Assembly (NCBI GenBank): GCA_027625915.1
Contig: JANTQA010000032.1
Span: 11,610,001 to 11,674,000, forward strand
Source: Anaeramoeba flamelloides
Lineage: Eukaryota > Metamonada > Anaeramoebidae
Direction: 5' to 3'
Length of the DNA stretch: 64,000 nt
Position numbers and translations under genes: made by a program. The notes under the pieces are model-generated. The model did no database searches and was not told where the DNA came from. It saw nothing but the letters and a program-made list of their open reading frames with translations. Position 1 is the stretch's first letter. Each line of letters begins with the position of its first letter. This document shows, piece after piece, positions 1 through 13,377 of this stretch.

Positions 1-146
1 CGAGATTATCAAATGTCTTTGTCATTGGAAGGAAAAATAGACCAATGATCTCCCTCCCTAAAAATAGAGGTATTCGACCAGATCCTAACGAAGACAGAAA
101 GCAAAGAATCAAAAAACATGAACAAGCTAAATCTAAAAAGAAATAA
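1..146 (+). CDS. RPS4: 40S ribosomal protein eS4 (RPS4), C-terminal end only
   Basis: This is the last 47 codons of eS4, a core protein of the small cytosolic ribosomal subunit; the rest lies left of the window. Read from base 3, the frame contains RLSNVFVIGRKNRPMISLPK and then NRGIRP before a lysine-rich end and TAA at 144-146. This matches the conserved eS4 C-terminus (family pattern TRLSNIFVIG-K-N-PWISLP-GKGIR). The first two bases, CG, would complete a Thr codon, as in the family. No intron is seen in this piece. The family's tryptophan before ISLP is methionine here. The 3' flank is AT-rich, with AATAAA-like A-rich stretches just after the stop but no certain polyadenylation signal. Confidence 0.9.
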   Translation, partial: RLSNVFVIGRKNRPMISLPKNRGIRPDPNEDRKQRIKKHEQAKSKKK

Positions 147-3100
147 ATTATCATTTTTAATCTTTTTTTTTTTATTTTGAAAATTAGTCACTTTCTTGTT
201 TTATATATACATATACAAATCCTTTTTTTATTTATATTTACCTCCTTTAATTATTTCTGTTATCAGAAATTTTTGCAAACGAAACATAGATACTACTTTT
301 CAAGATGATCTTTTTTTTTTTTTTTTTGTTTTTCAATCCTTATAAAATAAAAAAAAATTTTACATTTTAGAGGTTTCTTTTTTAAAAAAATGCTAATGTA
401 TCAATTCAAAAAAATATCACAAACTTTTTACTTAATTCTTCTTTTTTTTTAAATTTGAAAATTCTCCTTTCATAACATTCCATTTCAAAGAAGATTTCGA
501 AAATCAACTTATTTTTATCGTTTCTTAGAATTTTACTGAAAAAAATTCTTAAACAAATCCATGTTAAAAAAAATCAAAAAAATGTGACTTGAACAAGCAA
601 TTTTTCAAAGATTTTTTTAATTCATCAGCGTAAAAGCCTTTTTTTTTCTTTCAAAAGTAGGGGAAATCGTTAATTTAAGAAAACAGTCATATAGTCAAAC
701 TTGAAAAGTTTATAAGATATAAGGGTTGATTTACCTTTTTAAAATTGTCTTTTATTTACAAGATAATTTTGTTTCTATGAGATAATCTGATAAAAACCCC
801 AATTTTTAAAAATCATGAGAGGATTTTCTGGCGTTCAAAATGCAAAGGAAGACTATTACAGAAACAGAGAATCAAAGTATACAATCTAAAAAATCTCTTA
901 ACAGTCATCAAAAGCACCTAGAAAAGTTTTTTTTTTATGTGTGAAAAAAACATTTATTGATAAAGTGTGAAAGGATTAAAATCGTTGCAAACAAGAGAAC
1001 CAATTTAGACCAACTTTTAATTCAAGATATAGATTAAAACTTGAAATTTTGGCACAATTTTTAAATATGGTTAAATTATGTATCCTATTCAAGACACTAA
1101 TCCCCCATTTTCTGATGTATTGCAATGTATATTTTTGATAGTGATAATGTTTATTTGTTGATAAAGCCACACAGCATTGCAATTTGAAGAATTATAAAAG
1201 ACGATATGAAGAGGGTTTTAATAACTTGAAGGATTTCAAAAAATAATAATTATCCCAAAACATATCTGGCCAGGGTTTTAAATGACCCGGGGTTGGTGGA
1301 ATTCGAGAAGTGAATATAAGTATATTTTATCAAAATTTAAACCACAGAATAGCTATAAGTTTTATTCTAAGAATCTAAAATTATCTTCTCCTAAAAAAAA
1401 AATATTTATTATAAAAAAAATAAAAATCACCAATTTTATCAATTCTTTTCTCTCTTTTTTTATTGTTTAACTAAAAAAAAAATCTCAAATAATTTTTTTA
1501 AAAAAAAATTTTAGAGAATCTAGGTTCTTAGGCCACTAAAATAAAAAACTCCTTTCTCATCCCTATTAATTTGGTAACATGTCTTATGATGTGGATACAC
1601 CCCTTAAAAGGGTAACTAACAGTGATATTTTTTTGAATTTATCATTAAATTACACATAACAATTACAAAAGCTTGAAATAAATAATTCGAGATAAAAAAT
1701 TTTTTCATGATATTTCTTTGAAAACATTTTTTGTAAAATAAAATGAAAAAAAAATAAAGTGGTAATATTCATCCCATTTCTTATTCAACGTTCATTAGAT
1801 AAAAATATTAACAATTAACATTCTTTCTATCACGGAATAACAAGTTCAAAGCTTGTACGTGGTTTTACAGGCAGTAATATTGATCTTAAACATTCGAGAT
1901 AAAATTCAAGTTGTTTGTTATAAAATCACAGGTGTTTGAAATGTAAGGGATTAATAAAATCATAGAATTCGTATATAATTAAGTATGTTGTAATTGGGAA
2001 TAAATGATAGTAGTGCTACATGATATAAATCATTCTGAAAAATCTATTATAAATATTATTGAATGAAAAAATTTTTTGAGATTTTTTACTAATGATCTCT
2101 ATTTAAAAATATCAAATTAAATTGTTTTTTTAATTCCTTTCCCAAATCTAAAAAAAGAAACAAAAATAAATATAATTCAGAGCCTTTAATAATTCATATT
2201 TATAACTCCCAAAAGTAATTATTATTAGAATTTTTGAATTTCAAATATAAATTCAATAATAATCAACATAAAAAATCCAAAAACCTGTTATTCAGTTTTT
2301 TTTTTTGATAAGGATAGTTGTAAAATCAATGCATTTCGAAAATTTGAGAAATAATTGGAAAAAATAATCTCTTGGTTAAGTATTTCAAATTTAAAATAAT
2401 AAAATTTTGTATTAACTAACCTATATTTCTCTACTATTGAAGAAAGATAATATGCAACTTTAGAGTCTGGATTTTGATAATTCAATCTTAATATGTGTCT
2501 CAAAATTCATCTTTTTGTTGAAATTTTTGAGTTTTTTTTGCCCGAATACAATAGATTATTTTTAATTGATAAGGATCAACAAATATTACTATTTTAATAA
2601 TCGAATTTTGTGAGACATTTGAACCAAAGTCTACACTAATCTGATTTAAAACTAATAATTACACACTTTGATCTTAGATTTCTCCTTGGTAGAGAGGCTA
2701 ATCCCTTTAATTTGATAAAACAACAACATATTTATTTTTTTAATTCTATGATTATGGGCTCTTTTTTTAGACAAAAGATACCAATAAGTGGATTCAAAGA
2801 AGTACCAAACAAATAAATAGTGCATAAAAATCCGGATATTTTTCCTTGAAATCAATTTGCTACCAAAAAGAGAAAATTGAGTGAAAATTTTTTTACTTCT
2901 GAATATAAATCACAAGCAATTAAATCTTCTGAGATATTAAATTTATATTCCAAAATGAAAATTTTTGAAACTTGAAGACCATTAGACTCTTTGTAGAAAC
3001 AAAATTGAAATTAAAGATTTTTTAATTATTAATCTCTTCAATTTCAAGACAAAAAAGAGAAATTACAAAATATTGTTTATTCAAAAAATCTTCATAGCTA

Positions 3101-3207
3101 AACTCTACAAAGCTTATGAAGATAAAAATTTCAAAACACTTAAAATTCAAAGATCCAAAAATCAGTTAGGGATTATTTTATTATTTTTCACACTCTTTTG
3201 ATTTTTT
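147..3207. other. Intergenic region, about 3.1 kb
   Basis: No gene can be supported here. The DNA is very AT-rich with many T and A runs. Short open frames on both strands lack recognisable protein features. The only structured piece is a dispersed repeat at about 1205-1620 (separate entry). A minus-strand stretch at about 2420-2500 reads as a plausible helical peptide (ILRLNYQNPDSKVAYYLSS) followed by a GTTAGT donor-like site, but no start or partner exon was found. Confidence 0.5.
1205..1620 (+). repeat. Dispersed repeat family D, copy 1 (uninterrupted)
   Basis: The sequence is about 80% similar by eye to 30860-31810. Shared blocks include AAAATAATAATTAT near the start, the AGTGAATAT-like block, ATAGCTATAAGTTTTATTC, TTATCTTCTCC and TTTTAGAGAATCTA. 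Both copies end near a 'catgtctTATGATGTgg'-like block followed by CCCTTAA. This copy lacks the roughly 545 bp found in the middle of the second copy, so it shows the pre-insertion state. No coding capacity or terminal inverted repeats were seen. Confidence 0.7.
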
Positions 3208-3401
3208 ATGAATATTTTTATTCAAACCTGTCTCTCGCAACTTTTGGAAGAAAGGGTTGTTATTTCTGAAATTTCTGATCCGATAACACTTTCTATTTCT
3301 CTTTGTAAATCAATTAATAAAAAAAAACCCAATACAATCCATAAGATTGATAAGTAAGATCTCTTCTTTATTAAACTTCTTTCAAATTTTGAAATGCAAT
3401 G

Positions 3402-3447
<46 letters not shown>

Positions 3448-4768
3448 AACCTTATTTAAAAATATAAATTTGTTCTCTTTTTTTTCACTGAACCAACAGA
3501 GAAGATTCAAAAAGGAATTACCAAAACTTTCTCGATGCTTTAAAAAAACGATCTTTCCCAAAAAAAGATCTACCAAATCTAAAAAATTTAATTGAATTAG
3601 GAATCAACGATCCCAAGTTACCACGTGCACTTGGGCTGCTAATTAATAAACACAAATTGGGAAAGAAAGAGGTTTCTACCCTTCTCAAAATGTATTCGGT
3701 TGGGAAATACAGTTTCAAATCAACAAAAATCGAAGAAGGAGGAAATTTAACGGAATGTGGTATTGTCCTCAAAATGGACAGTTTTCAAATCCAATTAGGA
3801 TCGCATGGCAAAATGGAATCAAAATACTCACCAAGACCAATAGCGGTTCCTGTCTTCGATTCTCCAAACATTTCGCAGGTTCTTTTCTCTGATAATTGTC
3901 TTCGAATTTTACACTTTGAAAGTATGGAGGTGTGTACAAGGTTTTGTAGTTCTTTGTCTTTATTTGCAAGTTACCCTTCAAGATACCCATTAATAACGGG
4001 GTTGAATTGGACATTTTTACCACAACAAGAAGTCATTAAAGCAATTATTTTGAGATTATTTGCACAAGGCAAAATCGTTTACCCTTGTAAATTATTAAAT
4101 AGCAATGGATCAAATTCAAATCAATATCATCTTTCAATAACTAAATTGAAAGGGTTAAGTATTATTGAGACGAATAAAAATAAGAATAAGGATAATAGGA
4201 ATAAGCATAAGCATAATGAGAATGATTACCCAAATAGCTCAATAATTCAATTGATTCATAAAAGAAAAGAAATTCAAGTTCTTATCGGACAACCTTTTCA
4301 AAAATCAAAAATATTTTCTTTGAAATTTGAAAACAAACTACCTGCCTTCTTAATAGTTTCTCTTTATAATAAAGCACAATTACATTTATTAAAAAATAAA
4401 AAGACAATCAATTTCAATCAATTCAATTGGTTAAAAATAAATGAAATCTTTTCTAAAAGACTTTATTATAGATCTTCTATATTTAGTACTTTTAATAAAG
4501 ATGGTTCAATATCAAATTTCATTCCTATAGTTTATGACAATTATTTTTCCTTTACTCATTCATTTATTTTGCATCAAAACGTTAATAATGATCAGACTAA
4601 AAAATTGAAAAATGAAATAAAAAAATATTTAAACAAAAAAAAAGCAATATTTAAAATTGAAACTTATTTATTCAATGAAAAAAATCAAAAAGAATGGTCA
4701 AGTTCACAATTAGAATTCACTAATAAAAAAATCAAAATACAGACGATTAATAAAAATAAAAATAAAGG

Positions 4769-4819
<51 letters not shown>

Positions 4820-7800
4820 AAGAAAAGGAAAAGCAAAAGAAAATAATAAAGAAAAAGAAAAAGAAAAAGAAAAAGAGGAATTTAAAAAAATTTTTTACAA
4901 AACTTACAATAATCGTATTTCCTTAATTGTAAATCCACAATTTAAGAACATTTTATTACTTTTAAAAAAAAATGAAAATAATATATTTAAACCAATAATA
5001 TTAATCAAAACAAAAAATATGGAATATACTGAATTAATTTGGAATACCTTTTGGAATTTTTCGAACATCTTTTTGAATTATAATGATTATACCTTTAAAA
5101 AACAATTAATTGAAAACAATGTTAAAAAAAATCCGAAAAATAAAGAAAAGATTTTAATTTATTCAATAAATAATCGAAATAATTTCCAAATTGGAAAAGA
5201 AATACTTGAACAATTTTTTAATCTATTTCCAAAATTAGAATTAATTCAAAAAAAATTTACAATTAACGATTTCAATAATTTTCCTGACAATCAAATTAAT
5301 TTTAATAAAAATATTGAACAAGTAAAAGATGAATTCAAAAATTCAAAAAAATATAATATTATGATTTTTAATTCAATTGGTGAAATATATAGCCATAGTG
5401 AAATTTTACTAAATTCAAAAACATTTGTTTTAAAATTCAAAAAGGATCGTTTTATTAAAAAATATTCAATCTATACGAATATATATCTATTTAATAAGAG
5501 TAGTATATTCTTGAAATTTAATATAAATAAAAATTATTCCATTATTATTGGCTTTTATAAATTAAAAGATAAAGAATCATTTTTAAAAGAATTTCAACAA
5601 TTGCACTCAAAATTTTTAATTAATCATTATGAAGTAAATAATCATAACAACAAAAACGATGACAATTATAATTGCAAACTTATTAATTATAATAAAAATA
5701 AATTTGAAAAACATTCCGCAAAAATAAAATTAAAAATTGATCATTTCCAAATTTTAACTAAAAACGATCATTTTAATTGTAATTATTCTTTACAAACTTT
5801 AGAAACAAATTTAAATCAGAAAAGCAAGAATAATTATTATTTTGTTAAATTATTCGTTTGGTCAGACAAATATTTAAAAATAATTTTTTATAATAAAGAA
5901 AAATTAATAAACTTTTTAAAAAGTTTTGAAAAAAATAGATTAATATATTTTCATTATTTATATAATAAAAAATTAAAATCAAATTATTTAATAAATTTTT
6001 ATGATTTAAAAAATCAAGAAAAAATTATTTCTGAAAATAGTAAAATTGAAATTAAACCTAATGGAATGGGGTTAACTTTTAACACAAAGACGAATAATGA
6101 TAATGATAATGATGATGATGCTAATAATGGAGATGATAATGTGAAAGAAAAACAATATGTATTTCCAAAAGAAATTAATTTTAAATCTTTAAAAAAAAAA
6201 TCTTTAAAATATAAATTAAAAATTAATAATAATGAGAAATATTTAATAAAATTTCAAAATGAAAACGATTCTAAAAATTTTTTTAAAAATTTGAGATTAT
6301 ATCAAAAAATTTGGAATACTTATCATAAAACAATTCAATTACATTTAAATGAAAAAAACGGAGAAGAAAAAAATGAAAAAAACAAAAAATCAAAAGAAAA
6401 AGATATCAAAAAAGAAATAGAAATTGAAAAGGAAATCAAAAAAGAAAACGAAAACGAAAACGAAACCGAAACTGAAAACGAAAACGAAAACGAAAACGAA
6501 ATAGAAAAAGAAAGAAAAAAAGAGAACGAAATAAAAAAAACAAAAGTGAAAATTGAAAACAATAACAAAAAAATAACACTTGAAAGTGAAAATAAAAACA
6601 ATAATCTATTTAATTATCAAGACATTTTTAATAAAATTGATAATGAAACCATTTTTAAAATAAATATTAAATTTTCAAAACAAAAACAGAAAATGGCAAT
6701 TTTATTTTTTAATGAGAATAAAATACTAATTATTTTTCCAGATAATTCAATTCAAAAAGTCTCTGTAGAAAATATTAATATCATGTCAAACAAAGCAATT
6801 AAAACCTTAATTAGAATTCAATTTTTAAATAATAATAATATATATATAATTTTATTTTTAAAAGAGCAATTTAAAGATAATTTTTTTAAATTATTTGATA
6901 CAATTAGAAAAAAAAATCAAAAAATGAATCAAAAAAATAACACAATAAACATAATACAAAAAACAACAGAAATAAATAAAACACCAAACAAACAAAATAG
7001 AACTTTAAACATAAATGATAAAACAACAAACATTACAAATGGTAAACCACCAAACCGAAAAAATAAAAAAAGAAACATCAAAAATGAAAAAAAAGAGTCA
7101 GAAAATGAATCGGATATTGAATTAAACTCAATTCATACTGATCCAAAAAAAGATTTTGATTCTAATGAATCATTTTCTTTTACTTCATCGGATGACGAAA
7201 TCAACAAAAAGGATAACATACTAGCAATACCAAAAGAAAGAAAGAATGGCGATCATGGTAGTAATAAGAAGAAGGAAAATTACAAAGAAGAAGAAGATGA
7301 TGATGATGAAGACGACAATATTTTCAAGAGACAAAATAAAATTGATGAGGATACTAAATTTACTGAAGATTCTGCTGAAGATTCAGTAACCTTTTCAGAC
7401 ACCTCCGAGTATGATCTCAATGATGATAGTGAAGAAATTGATGACCAATTTGATATAGATTTTCTTAGTCCAAGTGGGCTTTTAATTGGCAAGGGTATTT
7501 TAAGGTTTTTTTGTCATTCCAAGTATATTCAGATTATTAATAGAGAAAATAAAAATACAACATTTATAAATGAAAATATAAAAATATTTTTTAATGAAAA
7601 TATTGAACTAATTATTAAATTATTAGTTAAAAATCAAACTTTAATATTTAAAACAAAAAATTTGGATGATAAAAAATTATTAATTCCAAAATTATTAGCC
7701 GCAAAAAAAAAAATTCATAAACATTTAAAATTAAGTAAAAAAAATAATATTAAATTACAAAATATAATTGAAAATAAAAATTCTTTAAAGCAGAAATTAT

Positions 7801-9056
7801 TTTCCTATATTAAAATCTCAAATTTATTTATTAATAATAAATTTATTAAAAAAATTGCCATTTTAAAAATTGATTTTATAAATAATAAATTTATATTCAA
7901 AAGGAAAAATAAAAAAAATATTATTCAGCTTAATATTAAATCAAAAATTAAAGTGAAAAAAAATATACGAAAAACCGATCCAGTTATTATTGTATTATTA
8001 TTAGAAAGTTTAGATAAGAAACAAAGAAACAATAGCAAAAAACAGAAAAATAATGTCACAGCCTCAAGAATACAATTCCAATTAATCAACCCAGAAAAGG
8101 AAAGAAAAATTTTGAATCTATTTAATTTAATTTATTTTTATCACAATTGCATTTTTAATATCACATACAACCCTTCCTCAAAAAATAAACAAAATGCCAT
8201 TCTTCAAGTAGACAGATTAGGACTTAATTTTACATTGAAACAAAAAAAAAGAAATGCAACAAAATTAATTCCATACAGAAAAACAAAATTATCATTCATT
8301 AAATCAAACAAGAAATCTAAATCTAAATCTAAATCTAATTCTAAATCGAAACCTAATTCTAATTCTAATTCTAATGACAAAAACAAAAATTATCAATTTC
8401 AATTTTTAATTAAAAACAAATCAATTGTGTTTTTAACAGAATCTAAAGAAATATTAAGAAAAGTTTTTCATACTTGGAAATTGCAACCAAAAATTACTTT
8501 ATCAAAAGAAGAAATAAATGATATCAATTTTACAAGTCAAAAATTATTACAATTTGAAAAAGATTATCTCAAATTAAAAAAACTATCAAAAAAATTAAAA
8601 AAAGAGGTTAACCATTTGAACGATGACGACGACGATGATGATTACGATGATGATAAAGATCAAAATAATGACGATAACAAATATGATGTTGATGAGAAAA
8701 ATGATAAAGATTATGATCAAGATTTAAATTCGGAAAATGAATCGAATAGTAGTTCGTCTTCTAAAAAATTCAATGAAATTATTCCTTCGAAAAAATATAC
8801 TGGTCGGGTGTTGCGTTCATTTGAAAAAAATATCATCAAAGGTTCACAAATTGAATTTTTAAAAAGTTCGAAATTAATAATAATAACTGTTCTTGAACAA
8901 CAATTCAAATGGAAAATTTCGGATCTTAAATGTTCAAAAGATAAAAACCCTCGAATTATGAAACTTACAAACCGATCTAAAAACGAGTTTTTTAAATTCC
9001 AATTGAAAACTTCTGAAATTAGAACAGAATTAATTGATCTATTCTCAAAGAAATAA
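3208..9056 (+). CDS. Giant Lys/Asn-rich protein with repeated PH-like modules (uncharacterised)
   Basis: Two exons, 3208-3353 and 3500-9056, give 1900 residues. ATG at 3208 begins MNIFIQTCLSQLLEERVVIS. The donor GTAAGA follows ...HKIDK and the acceptor is CAACAG; the phase (2/1) fits exactly. The 146-bp intron holds a run of more than 40 A. Without exon 1 the long frame has only a TTG start. The protein is not recognised by name. After an N-terminal helical part (about 50-110) it shows at least eight similar units of about 90-130 residues, each with hydrophobic beta-strand-like stretches and then an amphipathic segment, such as SMEVCTRFCSSLSLF, ESFLKEFQQLHSKFL, FKDNFFKLFDTIRKK and ERKILNLFNLIYF. 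This pattern suggests PH-like folds. Linkers are low-complexity: EN/KE repeats (about 468-510 and 1003-1063), acidic runs (about 1310-1323 and 1756-1779) and KS/NS repeats (about 1653-1677). No signal peptide or transmembrane segment was seen. The gene is certain; the domain assignment is an inference. Confidence 0.85.
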
Positions 9057-9860
9057 ATACATATATACATAAATAATAATAATAAGAATAATAATTCTGA
9101 TCTTTATTTTGTAAAAAGGTTATTATTGCTGTGATTGTGATCATCTTTGATAATAATTAAAAAAAAAAAAAAAAATAGAAATATTTTAAATTAAAATAAA
9201 GAAACATACCCAATCAATAAAAACCATTAATTATTTCATTTGAAAGAAGAATAAAACATTTTATGAATTTTTTTTTTTGTATTTTTTCAATTTTTTTGAT
9301 TTCAATTTAAAAAATTCATAAAATTTAGAAATTCAAAAATTAGACAGAATATAGAACCAGAAAAAAATATAAACAACAAAATAACCCAAATATTATTTTT
9401 TTTTGATTTAAAAAAGTCTCGAGACAACATTTAAAAGTAACAACAAAATAACATCAAAACTCCATTTCAAAAATTGTGAATCACCTGAAATAATAAATTG
9501 GAAATATATATATATATATATATATATATCCTTTAGTATTCAATAACAACTAATAATTAAATCTGATTTTTTTATTCACCTTTAAACCATTCTACATATA
9601 TAAAAACCTGATATAATAAAAATTAAAATTATAAAACCCAAAACTAAAAAAAACAAAGTCATAATTTTTGAAATGAGAATTACGAATTTTTTATTACTGA
9701 ACTTTCACTGAAAAAAAGTTGAACAACAAGATTTTTTTCTAATAATTAAATCCATTTTAAACGACATTTCAGAGTCTCGATTTTCTTAGTGATTATATGT
9801 CTTTTCAAGATCTTTTTATTTTTCACCTTAATCTTGTGAAAAAAAAAAGTTTCAAAAAAA

Positions 9861-9892
<32 letters not shown>

Positions 9893-12800
9893 AAGAACAA
9901 AAGAAGAAAAAGCAAAAAACAAAACAAAAATTTGAAAAAGCAAAAGAAAAATTTGATAAATTAGAAAAAATGATTTTAATCCAAAAAATTGAATTATTTT
10001 TTGAGAAGAAGACGAGATAAACCCTCAAAACAACTCCCATTAACATTATAAAGTGAGTTAACATTTTAGAAAAATAGTTTAGTTATTTGAAAAATCTTGT
10101 TAAAAAAAATGTTTTTTATTAAAGAATATTTTGGTATATGAAAAAAACTCAATAAAATCAAGTAAAAAGATACTAGATTATATCAAAAATTTAAATATAA
10201 AAAATTAAAAAATTTTAAAATTAAAATATTTTTTCCAATTGAAAATATTTCAAACACTATTAAAAAGTTAAAAAATAAATCAATAAAAGGATCTCAAAAA
10301 ATTGAGAATTTAAAATATATTATTAATGAAGGAAATTTTACTATGATTAAACCCAATTGAAAAGAAAAATTATAAAAAATATCTTATTACAATTCAAAAA
10401 ACCTTTAATAATTGTTTAATTAACATTACTAAGAATAATATTGAACATATTAAAAACAGATCAATTTAGTTTATTTATAAAAAAGGGAAATGCTGGGTAG
10501 CTTTGAATTATAGACAATGTCAATAAAAAAAAATTTACCAAGATTAAATGTAAATATGTTATATAAACTAATTGAACCTTGTTGGGGATTTATTCATAAA
10601 TTTCAATTGGTTTTGAAAAAAATATGATACTCAAATTGTAGTCTCAAATTACTTAAATACTTATAATACTTTAAAATCAAATAAAGGAAATGGAAATGAT
10701 AAAACTTATATTATAATGATTGATATAGCAAAATCTTTTGATTCAATTAGTTTTAAAATAATAAGAAAAACAATAAAAAAATTTATTTTAAATAAAATTA
10801 TCGAAAATTTTTTATTAAAATATTATCAAGGAGAAGGGCTTGGTATATTACAAGGAGACCCCTTATCCCCCATTTTATTTGCTCTTATTTGACATTTTCT
10901 ATTACTAAAAATCATACCATTAAAAAGACCATTGTCAAATGTTTGCAGATGATTTAATCCTAGTGGTAAAATGAAATAAAACCCACTTAAATCAATTTTT
11001 TTTTTTCAATTTAAATGAAATAATTATTCAATTTAGACTAAAACCCAATAAAGATAAAACAATTATATCTAAAGATTTTTTAAAAAAATTAAATATTTGG
11101 GTATTTATTTAGATTAAAATTTTACTTTAATTTATAATTAAAAAAAAAATATATAAAGAAATCTATAACAACTGCTAACAATTATTCAATAACAATTCTC
11201 TGAATAATAGTTTATAAATTAGATTATTTTAATATTTTTTCTTTCTTCGATTAACATATGAATAAGAAAATTTTATTAGGAAATAAAAAAAACAAATTAT
11301 TTAAATTATAATAATTCATGCATTACTGGAATATTTAAAATCAATAAAAACATATCGATTTTTTATAACAAAACAAAATTTAAAATTGAAAATATGATAA
11401 TTTCATTCAAATAAATAAAAATTAGATTAAAAAATAAATTCAGAAATTTATCTCTACCATATTAAGAATAACTAATAAAATTTCACTAACAAATAAATAA
11501 TAAAATTAATTTAAATTCAAACGGATTAATCGAACGAAAAGAAGAAATATATCATGTATACATATAATGATTTGTTGATATTGACAAGTTGGGGGGTGTT
11601 GTTAGGTTTTCCAAAATTTTAAAGAATAGATTACCTTCTTTGATTTTATTTAATTCTTTTAATTCAGGAAAAACACTGTAAACTTTTTTTTTTATTTGAG
11701 AAATTGAAAAGATATTTTTTATTAATTTGTATATCAATTCATACAAAATCAATTTATCTGGTTCTCAGTATTATCAATCTGAAAAAGTACTTTAACAGAC
11801 TGTCTTGTATTTAATTTCCTGAAAAATTGTCAAAGTACAATAAATAAATATTTTAAATAATAAACTGTTTTTATTCTATTTAAATTTCATTTTTTGTTTA
11901 ATTGGTTGAATGAAAAAGGATATTAAAAAGAATTTTAGGATAATTTTTTACTTGTTTATTTGATTATTGAGTCTTAAATCTTCAATAACAACAACAACAA
12001 CAACAACAATAATAATAATACCAAATACTGATTACGAATATACGTTTCAAAAAGTTTGAAATAATTTTTATAATTTTTTGGAATGAATTATATTTCTTAG
12101 ATCAAGATATTTCAAGTTTCAAAGTTTAATTATCAATTATTTTTTTTTCAATTTTAAAATTTATATTGTAATCTTTTCGTGATCAAGTCAAGTATTCAAA
12201 TTAATTATACACAAAATTAGTTTTTTTATTATTAAAAGTATATTTTTGTACAACTCGCTTCAACATATAATAAGATTTCAATTTTCTTTATACTTTAAAG
12301 ACTAATATTTTTTTTTGAATAATTTGAAAATATGCTTAATTTTGAAGTTTTCGAAAATGAGAAAAATGGATCAAACTTTTAAAAACAATAATTTGTTTCT
12401 GAAAATAGAATTGAAGCTAAGAATGATATTAAGGTAATCTGATTTTCACTTTTTTTTTTCAAAGTTTCAACAATTAATCTATTTTTTTCGATTTACTATT
12501 AAATTTGTCAGAGATTTTTTTGATTCAGTAGCCTCAATTCAAACCATTTATCTAATTTCCTTTAAATACAATAAAAACATATAACATCAACTACAAATAA
12601 TAGGCATTATTAAAACTTTAATTTCAGGCAAATAAAGTACATTTAAATAGATTTGGTTATCTATTCAAGGAAATAATATCTTATTTTTTGTGAAATAAAA
12701 TGATCTATTTAATTTTAGAATTACCTCAATTAATTGAGTTATAATTGAAAAAAATGATTAAACAAGGGGTATACTTCAACTTTTTCAAAATACTTAAATC

Positions 12801-13377
12801 ATTTTTATTAATAAAAAAAAAAGGTTATATAATTTTGCTTTCTTATTTTCAGGTTTTGAGGTAATATTTATTAAAATTAATCTTTTGAAAATAATATAAA
12901 TTCTACCTTTTTAAATAATTATCCCTGACATTTTTAAACTTTTTCATTTAAATAAAATTATTTTTACTGGTTTTTGATTAATTAATGGATAATTATTTTC
13001 ACTTGATTTTCTTTTTTTTTATTTAATTTCAAGAAATAGATTGAAATTTGTGTTTTCTTTTTATTTGTTGGTTCTTTTTTGGAGATTATATTATGGTATA
13101 TTGATATTTTGGGTCCATTAACAATCCTAAATGAAAGAATTGAAAAAAGACAATCTTCTGGGTTTTTATCTCATTTATATTTCAAATAACTTTAAAATGT
13201 TTTCATTGGTAAGTCCTTAACTATTATTTTTCTGATAAAATCCAATTCATTAATCGAACAAATGTTTGTAATTATAAAACATTTATAAGATCAATTATTC
13301 GCTAAGGAGTCTTCCAAAAAATTCTAATTCTGATTTCCATTTTTTTTTAGCTTTTATTTTTGATTTATCTCGTTAGG
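9057..13377. other. Intergenic region, about 4.3 kb, with a relic LINE
   Basis: Apart from a decayed reverse transcriptase at about 10.2-11.2 kb (separate entry), nothing coding is supported. There is a (TA)n tract at about 9506-9529 and CAA/TAA triplet repeats at about 11986-12020. The block at 12345-12430, containing ATGGATCAAACTTTTAAAAA and TTGTTTCTGAAAA, resembles 48050-48125 (ATGGACCAAACTTTTAAGAA and TTGTTTCTAAAA), so it belongs to another low-copy repeat. At 11590-11610 there is GTTAGGTTTTCC, a fragment like the hairpin arrays described below. Confidence 0.5.
10180..11150 (+). mobile_element. Decayed non-LTR retrotransposon (LINE) reverse transcriptase
   Basis: Reverse-transcriptase blocks occur in the right order on the plus strand: FIYKKGKCWVALNYRQ (about 10470-10518, like the family's KKGD..NYRPI), YIIMIDIAKSFDSI (from about 10706), LGILQGDPLSPILFAL (about 10840-10887) and QMFADDLILVVK (10936-10971). 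Each block is intact, but they lie in different frames and are separated by stops, so the copy is dead. The QGDPLSP and FADD forms are those of non-LTR elements. No endonuclease, 5' end, poly-A tail or target duplication could be placed. The flanks from 10180 and to about 11550 may also belong to it. This is an old insertion between two host genes. Confidence 0.8.

Noticed and set aside
6335-6601. Phe/Ser-rich 88-residue frame opposite the giant gene
   Set aside because: It is the antisense shadow of the Glu/Asn repeat; no independent features.
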